Origin: Gemmataceae bacterium
GTDB taxonomy: Bacteria > Planctomycetota > Planctomycetia > Gemmatales > Gemmataceae
Direction of reading: 5' to 3'
Assembly: GCA_009692065.1 (NCBI GenBank)
Contig: SHZY01000045.1
Coordinates: forward strand, 1 to 40,201
DNA: 40,201 nt
Shown here: positions 25,613 through 33,619 of the stretch, piece by piece
Position numbering within the stretch: the stretch's first letter is position 1
Layout of the letters: each line of letters begins with the position of its first letter
Notes under the pieces: generated by a model
Told to the model about the DNA's origin: nothing
The model's database searches: none
The model's input: the letters and a program-made list of their open reading frames with translations, nothing else
Made by a program: the position numbers and the translations under genes

Positions 25613-27007
25613 TTATACCAGCCCGTCAATCGTGTCCCACCCCGGCATCGTCTGACCGATCTCGCGCGGCAAGCCGGGGATCAGGCGGACCTCGCCCATA
25701 TCCATCAACGAGTGCAGGATGGTCGCGACCACGTTCTGGATGCGGACCGGACTGGAAGCGGGGTCGCCGCCGTTGGCAGTGGAGCGGCCGATCACCTGGC
25801 CCATGCGCAAGCCGCCGCCCGAGAAAAGCAGCGGGCCGAGGTTGCCCCAGTGGTCGCGGCCACCCTGGTTGTTGATGCGCGGCGTGCGGCCGATCTCGCC
25901 GCAGACGACCAGCAGAATCTTGTCCGACAGGCCACGGACCTGGACATCTTCAATGAAGGCAGCCAGCGCGTTGTCGAGCGGCACCCCCATGTAGCCCATG
26001 CCCTCGCCGACCGGCGCGTTGTTGACATCGGCGTGCATGTCCCAGACGAAATTCGTAGTAACGGTGACGAAGCCGGCGCCACGCTCGCACAGGCGGCGGG
26101 CCAGCAGCATCAGTTTGCCGAGCGACTTGGCGTTGTCAACGTAGTTGTTGTAATTGTTCCAGCGGCGGTCAATGTTCTGCGGCTTGACCAGCTCCGACGT
26201 ATCGTAGGCGGCGACCACGCGCGGGTCTTCCTTCGACAAATCGAATGCCTCGGAGACGCCGCCCAGCACGGTGCTCATGGCTTGCTCGCGCACGCGGTCA
26301 ATGCCGTCCACCGTCGCCCGTTCGGCGAGGCCCCATTGCACCTGATCGAGTTGGTCCAAAAGATAGCGGCGATCGTTCAGGCGATCCATCGGCAACCGGA
26401 GACGCATGTCGTTTTGCAAGCTGCTGCCCGTCGAGGGATCGAAGGGAGCATAGCCGGCGCCGAGCATGCCGGTGGAGGCGAAGCGGCCAAATGCCTGGGT
26501 GCCGGCCTGCGTGGTCGAATCGACGGAGCGAGGCAGTAGGAGGACGTTCGTCGGCATCCCGGTATCGGGATGATTGCGGCCCGCGACGCGCGAGTAAACG
26601 GAGCCAAGGTTGGCGCCGAAGGTATCGCGGCCGACGACCGGCTTGATGTCGTGATTGCCGTCGCCGGGCACGTAGGAGCGGACGATGCTGACCCTGTCGG
26701 CAAGGGCGCCGAGCTTGGGAAACGTGCCGCCAAAGGTGACGCCGGGGATGCGTGTTTGCACTTCACCGGTCGCGCTGCGGATATTGGACGGGGCGGACAT
26801 CTTCGGATCGAACGTCTCGATCTGGCTGGGGCCGCCGTGCAGAAAGAGGAAGATCACCGAGCGGTCCTTGAGGGCCGACCGGCGCGGTTCCGCCGCCGCC
26901 TTCGCGCTCAGCAAGTTCATGAGGGACAGGCCGCCCAGTGCGAGGCTGCCGACTTTAAGAAACGAACGGCGGTTGAAACGGTCATCGCGGTCGAAAATGG
27001 TCAGCAT
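25613..27007 (-). CDS. DUF1501 family exported protein
   Basis: A 464-residue DUF1501 protein with Tat leader RRSFLKVGSLALGGLSLMN at residues 13-31. The family blocks are complete: VIFLFLHGGPSQIETFDPKM near residue 51, VWDMHADVNN in the middle, and VCGEIGRTPRINNQGGRDHW near residue 380. It is longer and more typical than the copy at 821-1948. An unusually G-rich stretch (GGGGGG) precedes the ATG and may serve as ribosome-binding site. The usual DUF1549/DUF1553 partner is absent. The activity of this family is not established; the fold is related to sulfatases. Confidence 0.92.
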   Translation of the reverse strand: MLTIFDRDDRFNRRSFLKVGSLALGGLSLMNLLSAKAAAEPRRSALKDRSVIFLFLHGGPSQIETFDPKMSAPSNIRSATGEVQTRIPGVTFGGTFPKLGALADRVSIVRSYVPGDGNHDIKPVVGRDTFGANLGSVYSRVAGRNHPDTGMPTNVLLLPRSVDSTTQAGTQAFGRFASTGMLGAGYAPFDPSTGSSLQNDMRLRLPMDRLNDRRYLLDQLDQVQWGLAERATVDGIDRVREQAMSTVLGGVSEAFDLSKEDPRVVAAYDTSELVKPQNIDRRWNNYNNYVDNAKSLGKLMLLARRLCERGAGFVTVTTNFVWDMHADVNNAPVGEGMGYMGVPLDNALAAFIEDVQVRGLSDKILLVVCGEIGRTPRINNQGGRDHWGNLGPLLFSGGGLRMGQVIGRSTANGGDPASSPVRIQNVVATILHSLMDMGEVRLIPGLPREIGQTMPGWDTIDGLV

Positions 27008-27094
27008 CGAGATTTCCCCCCGGTAAAGATGCGTAAAGAAGGCAGGACGTATGTGGTTGTATCACAGTTTCATCGGCAATGCGAGCGGAAAAAA

Positions 27095-28073
27095 TCAGTT
27101 TCGGCCCATTTCTCGACATGCCATGCGCGCGACTGCCAGCAGAATCGCCAGGCCAATCCAAAGCATCCAAGATGGGAAACCCGCAAAGCCGCCGCGGGAA
27201 ATGGTCTTGGTTGGTTGGACATGTGCGTCCGGATTTCCGGGAAGGGCCAAGGCCGCGGAGGTGGTCCATTCATGGTCGCCATCGTCATAGCGGATGTGCA
27301 ATTGACTGCAATTGACTGCCATTGATTTCGGTGACAACGCCGGAATAATACTGCCCGCCCATCCGCCAATTGCTCATCACGCCCATGCCAACGGTCGGCT
27401 CAAACGGCAGCAGGTGCGTGACATCCACCCAACTCTGATCGCCATCATCAAAATGGACATGAGCCTGGTCGTCGCGAAGATCGTGGACGGTACCGACGAA
27501 GAGGGCGCCGCCCACCCACGGCGCCCAGACGCGATCCCCCTTCCGCAGACTGTCGAGAAAGACCTGATTCGAAGCTACCTTGGTTGGCCGGGCGCCTTGC
27601 GTGTCGTCGTCTTCCGCGCGATAGAACCGGAGGGCGGCGATGCGCGTCCAATCCTCGCCACCGTCGTCAAAGGCGACCAGCACCTCGTCGCCGCGGATGT
27701 CTTGAATTTCGCCCGGATAGAAGAGCGCACCCATCTTGCGCCGGCTCGACATCTTCTGGCCACGCTCGACCGAAACAGCACGAAGCTGATCGATGGCGAC
27801 CCAGCCGGCGTCGCCGTCGTCGAACTGAATCATCACGTTGAGCTTATTGATCTCCTGGATCGTGCCAACGTAGCAGAACATCGGTTCCCAGGGGGCCAGC
27901 ACGCGATCGCCGATTTTCCAGCCGTCCACCGACGTCGGCAGGTCCCACGGCGCCGGCGCCTTGGCGGGAGGCTTGATATTCGGACTATCGCCAGACGTCG
28001 GCGGCGATTTGCCGCGGTCGGGCAGCGTCATGTCGGGAATTCTGTCCGGATCGGGGAGGTTGGAGGATGGCAT
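27095..28073 (-). pseudogene. Tudor/Agenet-like repeat protein, frameshifted by a 10-bp duplication
   Basis: The frame from ATG 28073 (or TTG 28145) encodes a proline-rich start, then Tudor-like beta repeats: VGTIQEINKLNVMIQFDDGD, GEIQDIRGDEVLVAFDDGGE and VGTVHDLRDDQAHVHFDDGD. A fourth begins GVVTEINGSQL and is cut at stop 27285. Another frame continues it exactly: QLHIRYDDGDHEW, a linker, and a C-terminal membrane helix (FPSWMLWIGLAILLAVARMA) ending at 27095. Removing one copy of the 10-bp tandem duplication at 27298-27317 joins the two. The product would be a tail-anchored protein of four repeats. Such domains bind peptides or nucleic acids in eukaryotes; the bacterial role is unknown. As it stands the anchor is lost. 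Confidence 0.8.
27298..27317. repeat. 10-bp perfect tandem duplication inside a gene
   Basis: GCAATTGACT is present twice in direct succession (27298-27307, 27308-27317), followed by GCCATTGA. The surrounding reading frame shows that one unit is extra: deleting it restores EINGSQLHIRYDDGD on the minus strand. Confidence 0.9.
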
Positions 28074-28107
28074 GGCCGATGCGCCATCGGGAAGTCTTGC
28101 TCCAGGA

Positions 28108-29781
28108 TCAATGCCGAAGATACCGCCATTGATCCGGAACTTCAATCAAAAAAGGACCACGCTGATCCAGAGCTTCGCGCAGCGCGTCAGCGAAGGAAGC
28201 CGCTCCCTCCACGCGGCGGGCCGGAATGCCGAAAGCGTGGGCCAATTCCAGGAAATCGGGGTTGTTCAGCTCCGTATCGCGGTAGCGTTCCTCGAACTTG
28301 AGCCGCTGCAAATGCTTGATGGCGCCATAGGCGTTGTCGTTGTGCACGATGATGATCATCCGCAGCTGGTAGCGGGCCGCGGTCGCCAGTTCCTGGCAGG
28401 TCATCACGAAACCGCCGTCCCCGGAGAAACTGACGACGAGCGCCGCTTGCGGCTTAGCGATCGCGGGGTCCGCCCCGAGCGCTAAGCCGCAAGCGGCGCC
28501 AACCGCACCGGGAAATCCCCAGCCGAGTGCAATGTAGTTCGACGGATAAAAGAACGACCGCGGCATGTAAGCCGGATAATCGGTGTGCATGCGATATGCC
28601 ATCTCGCTGGCATCGGTGAAGACGACGGCATCGTCAGGCAACTCGGCGCGCAACGTGTCGATCAACCATTCCGACGTCGCGAGCTTCGCCGATCGCGCCG
28701 TCGGCCATATGTCGCTCCAGTCACTGGCTGTCGTTGCGGGCAGCGCGGCGAGGATCGCTTGCAGAGCTTCCTTCGCATCGGCAACGATACCAATCTCGGC
28801 AGGATGGTTCATGCCGATCTCGCCCGGATTGATGTCGATCTGAATCAAGCGTGCGGGCACCGGCAGCTTGCGAAAGCCGGTCATCACCTCGGTGAATCGG
28901 CAACCGACGGCAAGCATCGCATCCGCGTGCGTCGTCGCCGCCTTCCCCTTCGCCGAGCGCGCGTGGCCCAGCGACAACGGATCGCGCTCGTCGAGAATGC
29001 CCTTGGCGTTGAGCGAGGTGATGACGGGGCAGTTCAACCGTTCCGCGAGTTGCCGCAACTCTGGCCCAGCGTTCGCCCACACGGCGCCGCCGCCGGCAAG
29101 TAGGATTGGCTTCTTCGCTTGCGCTAACAGCGCGGCCGCTTTCGTACACGCCCCTCTCCCCCCGGGAGAGGGGCCGGGGGTGAGGGGGTTGGGCAATAAA
29201 CCAACAATTCTTTCCAGGTCATTCCCGCTGTCGAGCACCCTCACCCCCGGCCCCTCTCCCGGAGGGAGAGGGGAGAAAGACGCGGCCATCAAATCCTGCG
29301 GCAACACCAGCGCCGCGGGCCGCGGCCGTCCCACGGTCATCGCGTGGAATGCCTGGGCGACCATGGCGGGAATCTGCTGATTGTCCATCACGGTGCCTAC
29401 GTATTTCGTGCAAGGCCGCAGGATGCTCTCCAGATCGATCTCGTGATAGTTGCCGCACTCTTGATGGAGGCGATCGTGATTGACCTGCCCCGCGATAAGG
29501 AGCACTGGCACGGAGTCGGCCCACGCCTCGCCGATGCCGGTGAGCGCATTGGTCGCGCCGGGTCCCGCCGTGGTGCAGATGACGCCGGGCTGCCCGGTGA
29601 CGCGCGCGTAGCCGTCGGCTGCAAACGCACCGGCTTGCTCGTTGCGAATCAGGATGGTGCGAATGCCGCTGTGCCGCTCGATCGCATCGTAGATCGCCAC
29701 GGTGTGTGAGCCAGGCATGCCGAAGATGACGCGCACGCCGGCAGCGTAGAGCGAGTGCACGAGCAGGTCGGCGCCGGTCAT
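28108..29781 (-). CDS. ThDP-dependent enzyme, acetolactate synthase large subunit-like
   Basis: The ATG at 29781 gives 557 residues and the normal family start (MTGADLLVHSLYAAGVRVIF); longer readings add only repeat-derived sequence. The pyrimidine-binding domain has the catalytic glutamate in LIRNEQAGAFAADGYARVTG. The central domain has LLAGGGAVWANAG. The ThDP-binding site is GDGGFVMTCQELATAARYQL, with the metal ligand continuing to NDNAYGAIKHLQ. Family members include acetolactate synthase, benzoylformate and oxo-acid decarboxylases; the substrate cannot be decided here and no small regulatory subunit is adjacent. Two segments are made of palindromic repeats read in frame (28442-28497 and 29150-29275), both in positions where relatives have short loops or linkers. 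The stop overlaps the frame of the Tudor-like gene only if its TTG start is used. Confidence 0.88.
   Translation of the reverse strand: MTGADLLVHSLYAAGVRVIFGMPGSHTVAIYDAIERHSGIRTILIRNEQAGAFAADGYARVTGQPGVICTTAGPGATNALTGIGEAWADSVPVLLIAGQVNHDRLHQECGNYHEIDLESILRPCTKYVGTVMDNQQIPAMVAQAFHAMTVGRPRPAALVLPQDLMAASFSPLPPGEGPGVRVLDSGNDLERIVGLLPNPLTPGPSPGGRGACTKAAALLAQAKKPILLAGGGAVWANAGPELRQLAERLNCPVITSLNAKGILDERDPLSLGHARSAKGKAATTHADAMLAVGCRFTEVMTGFRKLPVPARLIQIDINPGEIGMNHPAEIGIVADAKEALQAILAALPATTASDWSDIWPTARSAKLATSEWLIDTLRAELPDDAVVFTDASEMAYRMHTDYPAYMPRSFFYPSNYIALGWGFPGAVGAACGLALGADPAIAKPQAALVVSFSGDGGFVMTCQELATAARYQLRMIIIVHNDNAYGAIKHLQRLKFEERYRDTELNNPDFLELAHAFGIPARRVEGAASFADALREALDQRGPFLIEVPDQWRYLRH
28442..28497. 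repeat. Palindrome inside the ThDP enzyme gene, in frame
   Basis: Perfect 18-bp arms GCCGCTTGCGGCTTAGCG (28442-28459) and its reverse complement (28480-28497) with a 20-nt spacer. The same arm occurs intergenically at 34683-34746. On the coding strand it specifies about 18 residues (CGLALGADPAIAKPQAAL) just before the GDGGF cofactor motif. Confidence 0.88.
29150..29275. repeat. Two inverted CCCCTCTCCC repeats inside the ThDP enzyme gene
   Basis: One copy at about 29150-29195 and an inverted copy at about 29232-29275 each have the hairpin CCCCTC...GAGGGG and the GGGGGTGAGGG flank. The coding strand reads both in frame, giving SPLPPGEGPGVRVL and NPLTPGPSPGGRGA in the linker between the first and central domains. 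The element matches the one in the epimerase gene at 21070-21112. Confidence 0.88.
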
Positions 29782-30149
29782 CGGCAAGGGCTCCGCAGAC
29801 GGTTGGAGGGTTCGGCGGCTATTGTAGCAAACCCCACGTCGGCGCACGCGTCTTGGTCTCCCGCCGCTGGATATGCTCGCCGCTTCCGGCGCCCATAGTC
29901 TCACGCCAAGGCGCAAAGACGCGAAGAAGGAAAGAAACGCCGCCATTGAGTAATTCGTGAACGCCGACTCCCCACACATTCCACCAAGACTTCTCCCTTT
30001 TCTTCTTTGCGTGAGAGTCGATGTCGTTTTACTACGGGAAACGGCGGGTACACCCAGCCCCGGCGCCGACTTCATTTGTTTCTTGACAGCCCCCACCTCG
30101 CCCGCTACAGTCAAAACATTCTCGCCCTTCGTTCGTGCAGGATTCTGTC
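29782..30149. other. Gene-free region between divergent genes, with common repeat
   Basis: About 370 bp separate the divergent ThDP enzyme and cytochrome genes. It contains the common intergenic repeat beginning TCTCACGCCAAGGCGCAAAG (29899) with an inverse counterpart TTCTTTGCGTGAGAG near 30003-30017. Promoters for both genes must lie here, but no convincing pair of boxes was found; TTGACAG at 30083-30089 followed 17-18 bp later by CTACAG is one candidate for the cytochrome. Confidence 0.45.
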
Positions 30150-32126
30150 ATGCTCCACGGCGTCGGCCTTTTTCTGTTGCTGCTTGCCGTAGTGTTCGTG
30201 CTGCAAATGCGCAGCGCACTGGGCGCTGGCCGCGGCATCGCGCTTGGTTTGCTGGCGATCTTGGCGCCGGCCGGGGCGTGGTGTGCGCTGGAGTTGACGC
30301 ATCGCAACGAGCCGCCGCCGCCCGAAGACCAGACCGCGTCCGAGCCCATCTCCGCTCAATCGTGCTTCAAGTGCCATGAGTCCCACTACAAGAGCTGGCA
30401 GCGCACCTACCATCGCACCATGACGACCGAGGCGGCGCCGGAGAACATCAAGGCCGACTTCGGCAACGTGCTCCATCACTACCAGGGGGTCACGTCGCAC
30501 ATGACTCAGGAGGGCAATCGCTTCTTCCTCGAGACCATCGATCCCGGCTGGGAAGAGCACATCATGCGCCAGGGCCTGCCGCTCGACAAGGCCGGGCCGG
30601 CGCCGCGGCGCAAACTCTCCGTCGATCGCATCGTCGGCTCGCACTGGTTCCAGCAGCTCCTGCATCGCGATGAGAAGGGTCGCTACCTGCGCCTGCCGAT
30701 GGTATATCACATCGTCGAGAATCGCTGGATCCACGTCAACGGCGCGTTCCTCGGTCCGAGCCGACATTACTTCGGGCAGACGGCCATCTGGAACGAGACG
30801 TGCGTCTTCTGTCACAACACGCGGCCGATCAAGAACCCGTTGATAACTCCTGGCCAACCGCCTGGCTACGCGACCGAGGTGGGCGAGCTGGGCATCTCGT
30901 GCGAGGCGTGCCACGGGGCCGGCGAACGCCACGTCCGCGCCCACCAGAACCCGGCCCGCCGGCTCGCCCAGCACTACTCCGGCGAGGCCGACCTGACCAT
31001 CGTCAATCCCGCCAAGTTGCCGGTGGTGCGTGCCGACGACATCTGTGCACGCTGTCACGGCGGCACGATGCCGCGGCACAAGGAGTGGAACAAGAAAACC
31101 TACGCCGACCCTTACCTCGCCGGCCGCGATCTGCGGCGATTCTGGTATCTGCCCTACTCGGAGGCCGAACAGAAACTGCATCAGGATGGCGCCGACGTTG
31201 TGGCATCACCTCCGCCCCCTGGCCCGCTCGACGGCCGCTTCTGGGGCGACGGCACACCGCTGACCACCGCACTCGAATATCAGGGCATGGCGATGTCCGC
31301 GTGCTACGAGAACGGCCATGGCAAGATGAGCTGCCTGACCTGCCATTCCATGCACCAGAGCGATCCCAATCATCAGGTCAAGGCAGGCATGCTAACCAAT
31401 GCGGCCTGCTATTCCTGCCATCCGGGTTATCGCGACAAGCTGGTCCAACACACGCACCACGCCGCCGATTCGGCAGGCAGCCTGTGCTACAACTGCCACA
31501 TGCCGCACCAGGTTTACTCGCTGCTCGAGGTGCACCGCTCGCACCGTATCTCGGTCCCGCGCGTGCGCGACAGCGTCAGCTCGGGCAAGCCGCACGCTTG
31601 CAATCTGTGCCATCTCGACAAATCGCTCGGCTGGACGCAGGAGCATCTCGGCAAGCGCTACGGCACCAAGCCGGAGGTGCTTTCCGACGACGATCGCAAG
31701 ATCGCGTCCAGCCTGCTGCACCTAGCCCGCAACGATGCCCGATCGCGCTCGATCGTCGCCGGCGCGTTCGGTTGGCCCCCCGCGCAAGAAGCCAGCGGCC
31801 GCGACTGGCCGGTGCTGCTCTTGACTCGATCCCTGGAGCACGAACGCTATGAGGCCGTGCGCTATCTCTTGTATCGGTCGATCCGATCCCTGCACGGAAC
31901 CGCTGCCGGCGACTACAACTATCAAGGCACCCCGACCGAACGCGCTAACCAGATACGCCGATTGCGGCTGCGGCTTGAAGGCCCGCTCCAGCCGGATCAA
32001 GAGCGCTATCCGTATCTACCGTTGACCGCAACGAAAGGTCCGGGACCGCCGGCGCTTGGCTTTGACGAAATGTTTCAACGCTTGCTTAAGACTCGGAACG
32101 ACCCGGATGTCCATATCAACGAATGA
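30150..32126 (+). CDS. Membrane-anchored octaheme cytochrome c
   Basis: The ATG at 30150 follows an AGGA site; a GTG at 30135 would add five residues. The 658-residue product has two N-terminal membrane helices (about 4-20 and 29-49) and a periplasmic region with eight heme c motifs in order: CFKCH (72-76), CVFCH, CEACH, CARCH, CLTCH, CYSCH, CYNCH and CNLCH. The GISCEACHGAGERH segment is typical of cytochrome c554/multiheme families. The C-terminal 150 residues lack hemes and look helical. The pattern suggests a quinol or electron-transfer component of a respiratory chain; the substrate is unknown, and no canonical nitrite-reductase CxxCK was seen. It overlaps the next gene by 20 nt. Confidence 0.9.
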   Translation: MLHGVGLFLLLLAVVFVLQMRSALGAGRGIALGLLAILAPAGAWCALELTHRNEPPPPEDQTASEPISAQSCFKCHESHYKSWQRTYHRTMTTEAAPENIKADFGNVLHHYQGVTSHMTQEGNRFFLETIDPGWEEHIMRQGLPLDKAGPAPRRKLSVDRIVGSHWFQQLLHRDEKGRYLRLPMVYHIVENRWIHVNGAFLGPSRHYFGQTAIWNETCVFCHNTRPIKNPLITPGQPPGYATEVGELGISCEACHGAGERHVRAHQNPARRLAQHYSGEADLTIVNPAKLPVVRADDICARCHGGTMPRHKEWNKKTYADPYLAGRDLRRFWYLPYSEAEQKLHQDGADVVASPPPPGPLDGRFWGDGTPLTTALEYQGMAMSACYENGHGKMSCLTCHSMHQSDPNHQVKAGMLTNAACYSCHPGYRDKLVQHTHHAADSAGSLCYNCHMPHQVYSLLEVHRSHRISVPRVRDSVSSGKPHACNLCHLDKSLGWTQEHLGKRYGTKPEVLSDDDRKIASSLLHLARNDARSRSIVAGAFGWPPAQEASGRDWPVLLLTRSLEHERYEAVRYLLYRSIRSLHGTAAGDYNYQGTPTERANQIRRLRLRLEGPLQPDQERYPYLPLTATKGPGPPALGFDEMFQRLLKTRNDPDVHINE

Positions 32127-32586
32127 TGACGTGCAAGCGCTCCGCCGTGCCATGGCTCGACGCCATCACCTCTTCGGCTGGGGCGCTCTGCTCTTGTTCC
32201 TCAGCCTGGGCGGGTTCCTCGAGTGCCTGCACGGCTTCAAGCTCGGCTACTACCTCGACCCTGACAATAAAATGCGCCGCGAAATGTGGACCCTGGCCCA
32301 CGCGCACGGCACGCTGCTCGCGCTGGTTCAAATCACCTTCGCGGCCGGCGTGATGCAATTCGGGCGCTGGACGCCAAGCCGCCTCAAGCTGGCCTCATTC
32401 TTCCTGCTCGATGGCGCGATCTTGATCCCCGTCGGCTTCTTCCTGGGCGGCCTGTGGCCGAAGGAAGGCGACCCGTGGCTGGGCATCCTGCTCGTCCCGC
32501 TTGGAGCGCTGCTGCTATTCATCGGCGTCGCGTTGATCATCGTCAGCGTGCTGCAGGACTCGGACTCGGCCGAGCCACGGCCGTGA
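32107..32586 (+). CDS. Four-helix membrane protein coupled to the octaheme cytochrome
   Basis: The ATG at 32107 lies inside the end of the cytochrome gene (20-nt overlap), so both are probably translated together. The 159-residue product has membrane segments at about 20-42, 60-82, 92-115 and 120-145. The second contains TLAHAHGTLLALVQI, whose paired histidines could be heme ligands, though this is only suggestive. Its coupling to the cytochrome makes it a likely membrane partner. No family was recognised. Confidence 0.72.
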   Translation: MSISTNDDVQALRRAMARRHHLFGWGALLLFLSLGGFLECLHGFKLGYYLDPDNKMRREMWTLAHAHGTLLALVQITFAAGVMQFGRWTPSRLKLASFFLLDGAILIPVGFFLGGLWPKEGDPWLGILLVPLGALLLFIGVALIIVSVLQDSDSAEPRP

Positions 32587-33186
32587 ACGACGGCACGAAA
32601 CCACCAAACCACGCCGGGGACCGAATTGGCACTTTGTCCGAGCCTGAGCGCCAGCGAAGGGCAAATGGGGCCATTCGCTGGCGCTCAGGCTTGGATTGGA
32701 TTTTTTCGCACTACCCGCCGAAGTTTCACTCAAGCTCGGCCGGGCACGCGGCAAACCGAAATTCACCGTTTGGTGACGGCTCGCAGCGCTCGGGCGACGG
32801 CCGTTTCTTGCCGTTTGCTGACGGCACCACCGTGCCGTTTTCACCGTTTGGTGACGGTGCCGCCAAGTCGGCATGTGGAAGTCGGGATCGCCGGCGCTCA
32901 TGACAGCGGCCGGTTCTTTCTTCATGGGCGTCGTTTCCTGGTAAACTTGCCATTCCTCGGCGACCAAGCGATCGGGCTCCGGGGCCGACGGCGGCTCGCC
33001 GATTGTGTAGGCGAACAGCAACTTGGCGGCCTGTACGTTTTCGTCCTTGGCCAGGTCCAACAGGCGCGCGGCCACGTCCTGGATGTCTTCGGGTGAAATG
33101 CTGTCAAGCAAGGCCTGGCGCAGCACCTTCACATTGCGGGCAAACGGATTGCCAAGCCCGCCTTCAAGAAAATCGGCCTTTCGCAT
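32515..33186 (-). CDS. Hypothetical protein running into repeats
   Basis: From ATG 33186 the product begins MRKADFLEGGLGNPFARNVK and continues LLDLAKDENVQAAKLLFAYT and IGEPPSAPEPDRLVAEEW. From memory this resembles a small helical protein type seen in many planctomycete genomes. After about residue 95 the frame reads through repeats (HRHQTVKTARWCRQQT and so on), so the natural C-terminus is unclear; the last 72 nt lie antisense to the membrane-protein gene. The start codon directly adjoins the fructose-bisphosphatase remnant on the other strand. Function unknown; possibly brought in by an insertion. Confidence 0.5.
   Translation of the reverse strand: MRKADFLEGGLGNPFARNVKVLRQALLDSISPEDIQDVAARLLDLAKDENVQAAKLLFAYTIGEPPSAPEPDRLVAEEWQVYQETTPMKKEPAAVMSAGDPDFHMPTWRHRHQTVKTARWCRQQTARNGRRPSAASRHQTVNFGLPRARPSLSETSAGSAKKSNPSLSASEWPHLPFAGAQARTKCQFGPRRGLVVSCRRSRPWLGRVRVLQHADDDQRDADE
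32641..32691. repeat. Inverted repeat AGCCTGAGCGCCAGCGA
   Basis: Perfect 17-bp arms at 32641-32657 and 32675-32691 with a 17-nt loop. The element begins about 55 bp after the stop of the membrane-protein gene and may end that transcription unit. Further right (32762-32858) the word TTCACCGTTTGGTGACGG occurs twice, with a degenerate third copy between. Confidence 0.8.
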
Positions 33187-33444
33187 CGCGGACTTCCATC
33201 GCACGCTGCTCAAGGGGGCATATTCCTGTACCCGCCGACCGTCTCACATCCGCAGGGAAAGCTGCGCTTGCTCTACGGAGCGAACCCGATCGCATTCTTG
33301 GCCGAGCAGTCGCACGGCGCCGCCACGGATGGCACGCAACGTATCCTGGAAAAGAAACCTCCAAGCTTGCATGAGCGGACCACGTTATTGGTTGGTCGTG
33401 GCGAGAAGATGGAGTTGCTGCATGAATTCTTGGGACAGGGATGA
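33187..33444 (+). pseudogene. fbp: Fructose-1,6-bisphosphatase class 1, C-terminal remnant
   Basis: The plus strand reads ADFHRTLLKG, then with one base added GIFLYPPTVSHPQGKLRLLY, GANPIAFLAEQSHGAATDG and a terminal LLHEFLGQG before TGA 33442-33444. This is the C-terminal quarter of class 1 fructose-bisphosphatase, including the sugar-phosphate-binding lysine region (HPQGKLRLLYGANP). The first about 250 residues are missing, and a G is lost from the run at 33214-33218 (six expected, five present). The break coincides with the start of the hypothetical gene on the other strand. It is not expected to be functional; a complete fbp may exist elsewhere. Confidence 0.88.
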
Positions 33445-33447
33445 TTT

Positions 33448-33606
33448 CGTTTGGCGCTATGATTCCGTTTCAAAACCGCTTGTCGCCGGCAGGGCGAGCC
33501 TCCCGCCGACCCGGAGTTCGTAATTAGCACCCGTTTTCTGCTATCCACGGCTCCGCGGTAGCCTCGCGCTCCCGTCCCGGGTCGGTTTTGAAATAGCTTC
33601 CAAACG
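33448..33606. mobile_element. Possible MITE-like element with imperfect terminal inverted repeats
   Basis: CGTTTGGCGCTAT...TTCAAAACCG at 33448-33478 is mirrored by CGGTTTTGAAATAGCTTC then CAAACG at 33583-33606, giving about 22 matching bases interrupted by an 8-nt insertion in the left arm. The 159-bp unit has no coding capacity and lies directly after the fbp remnant. No target duplication was identified, so it may equally be a folded intergenic repeat. Confidence 0.4.
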
Positions 33607-33619
33607 ATAAACCACCGAT

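Noticed and set aside
29232..29275. Rho-independent terminator from the CCCCTC/GAGGGG hairpin
   Set aside because: It lies within an open coding sequence, in frame, and has no T-run.
32762..32858. Three CCGTTTGGTGACGG words as a CRISPR or iteron set
   Set aside because: Only three copies, one degenerate, with unequal spacing and no replication or cas gene nearby.
33023..33523. 166-residue plus-strand frame around the fbp remnant
   Set aside because: It is antisense to the hypothetical gene and only briefly in frame with the remnant; similarity is confined to ADFHRTLLKG.
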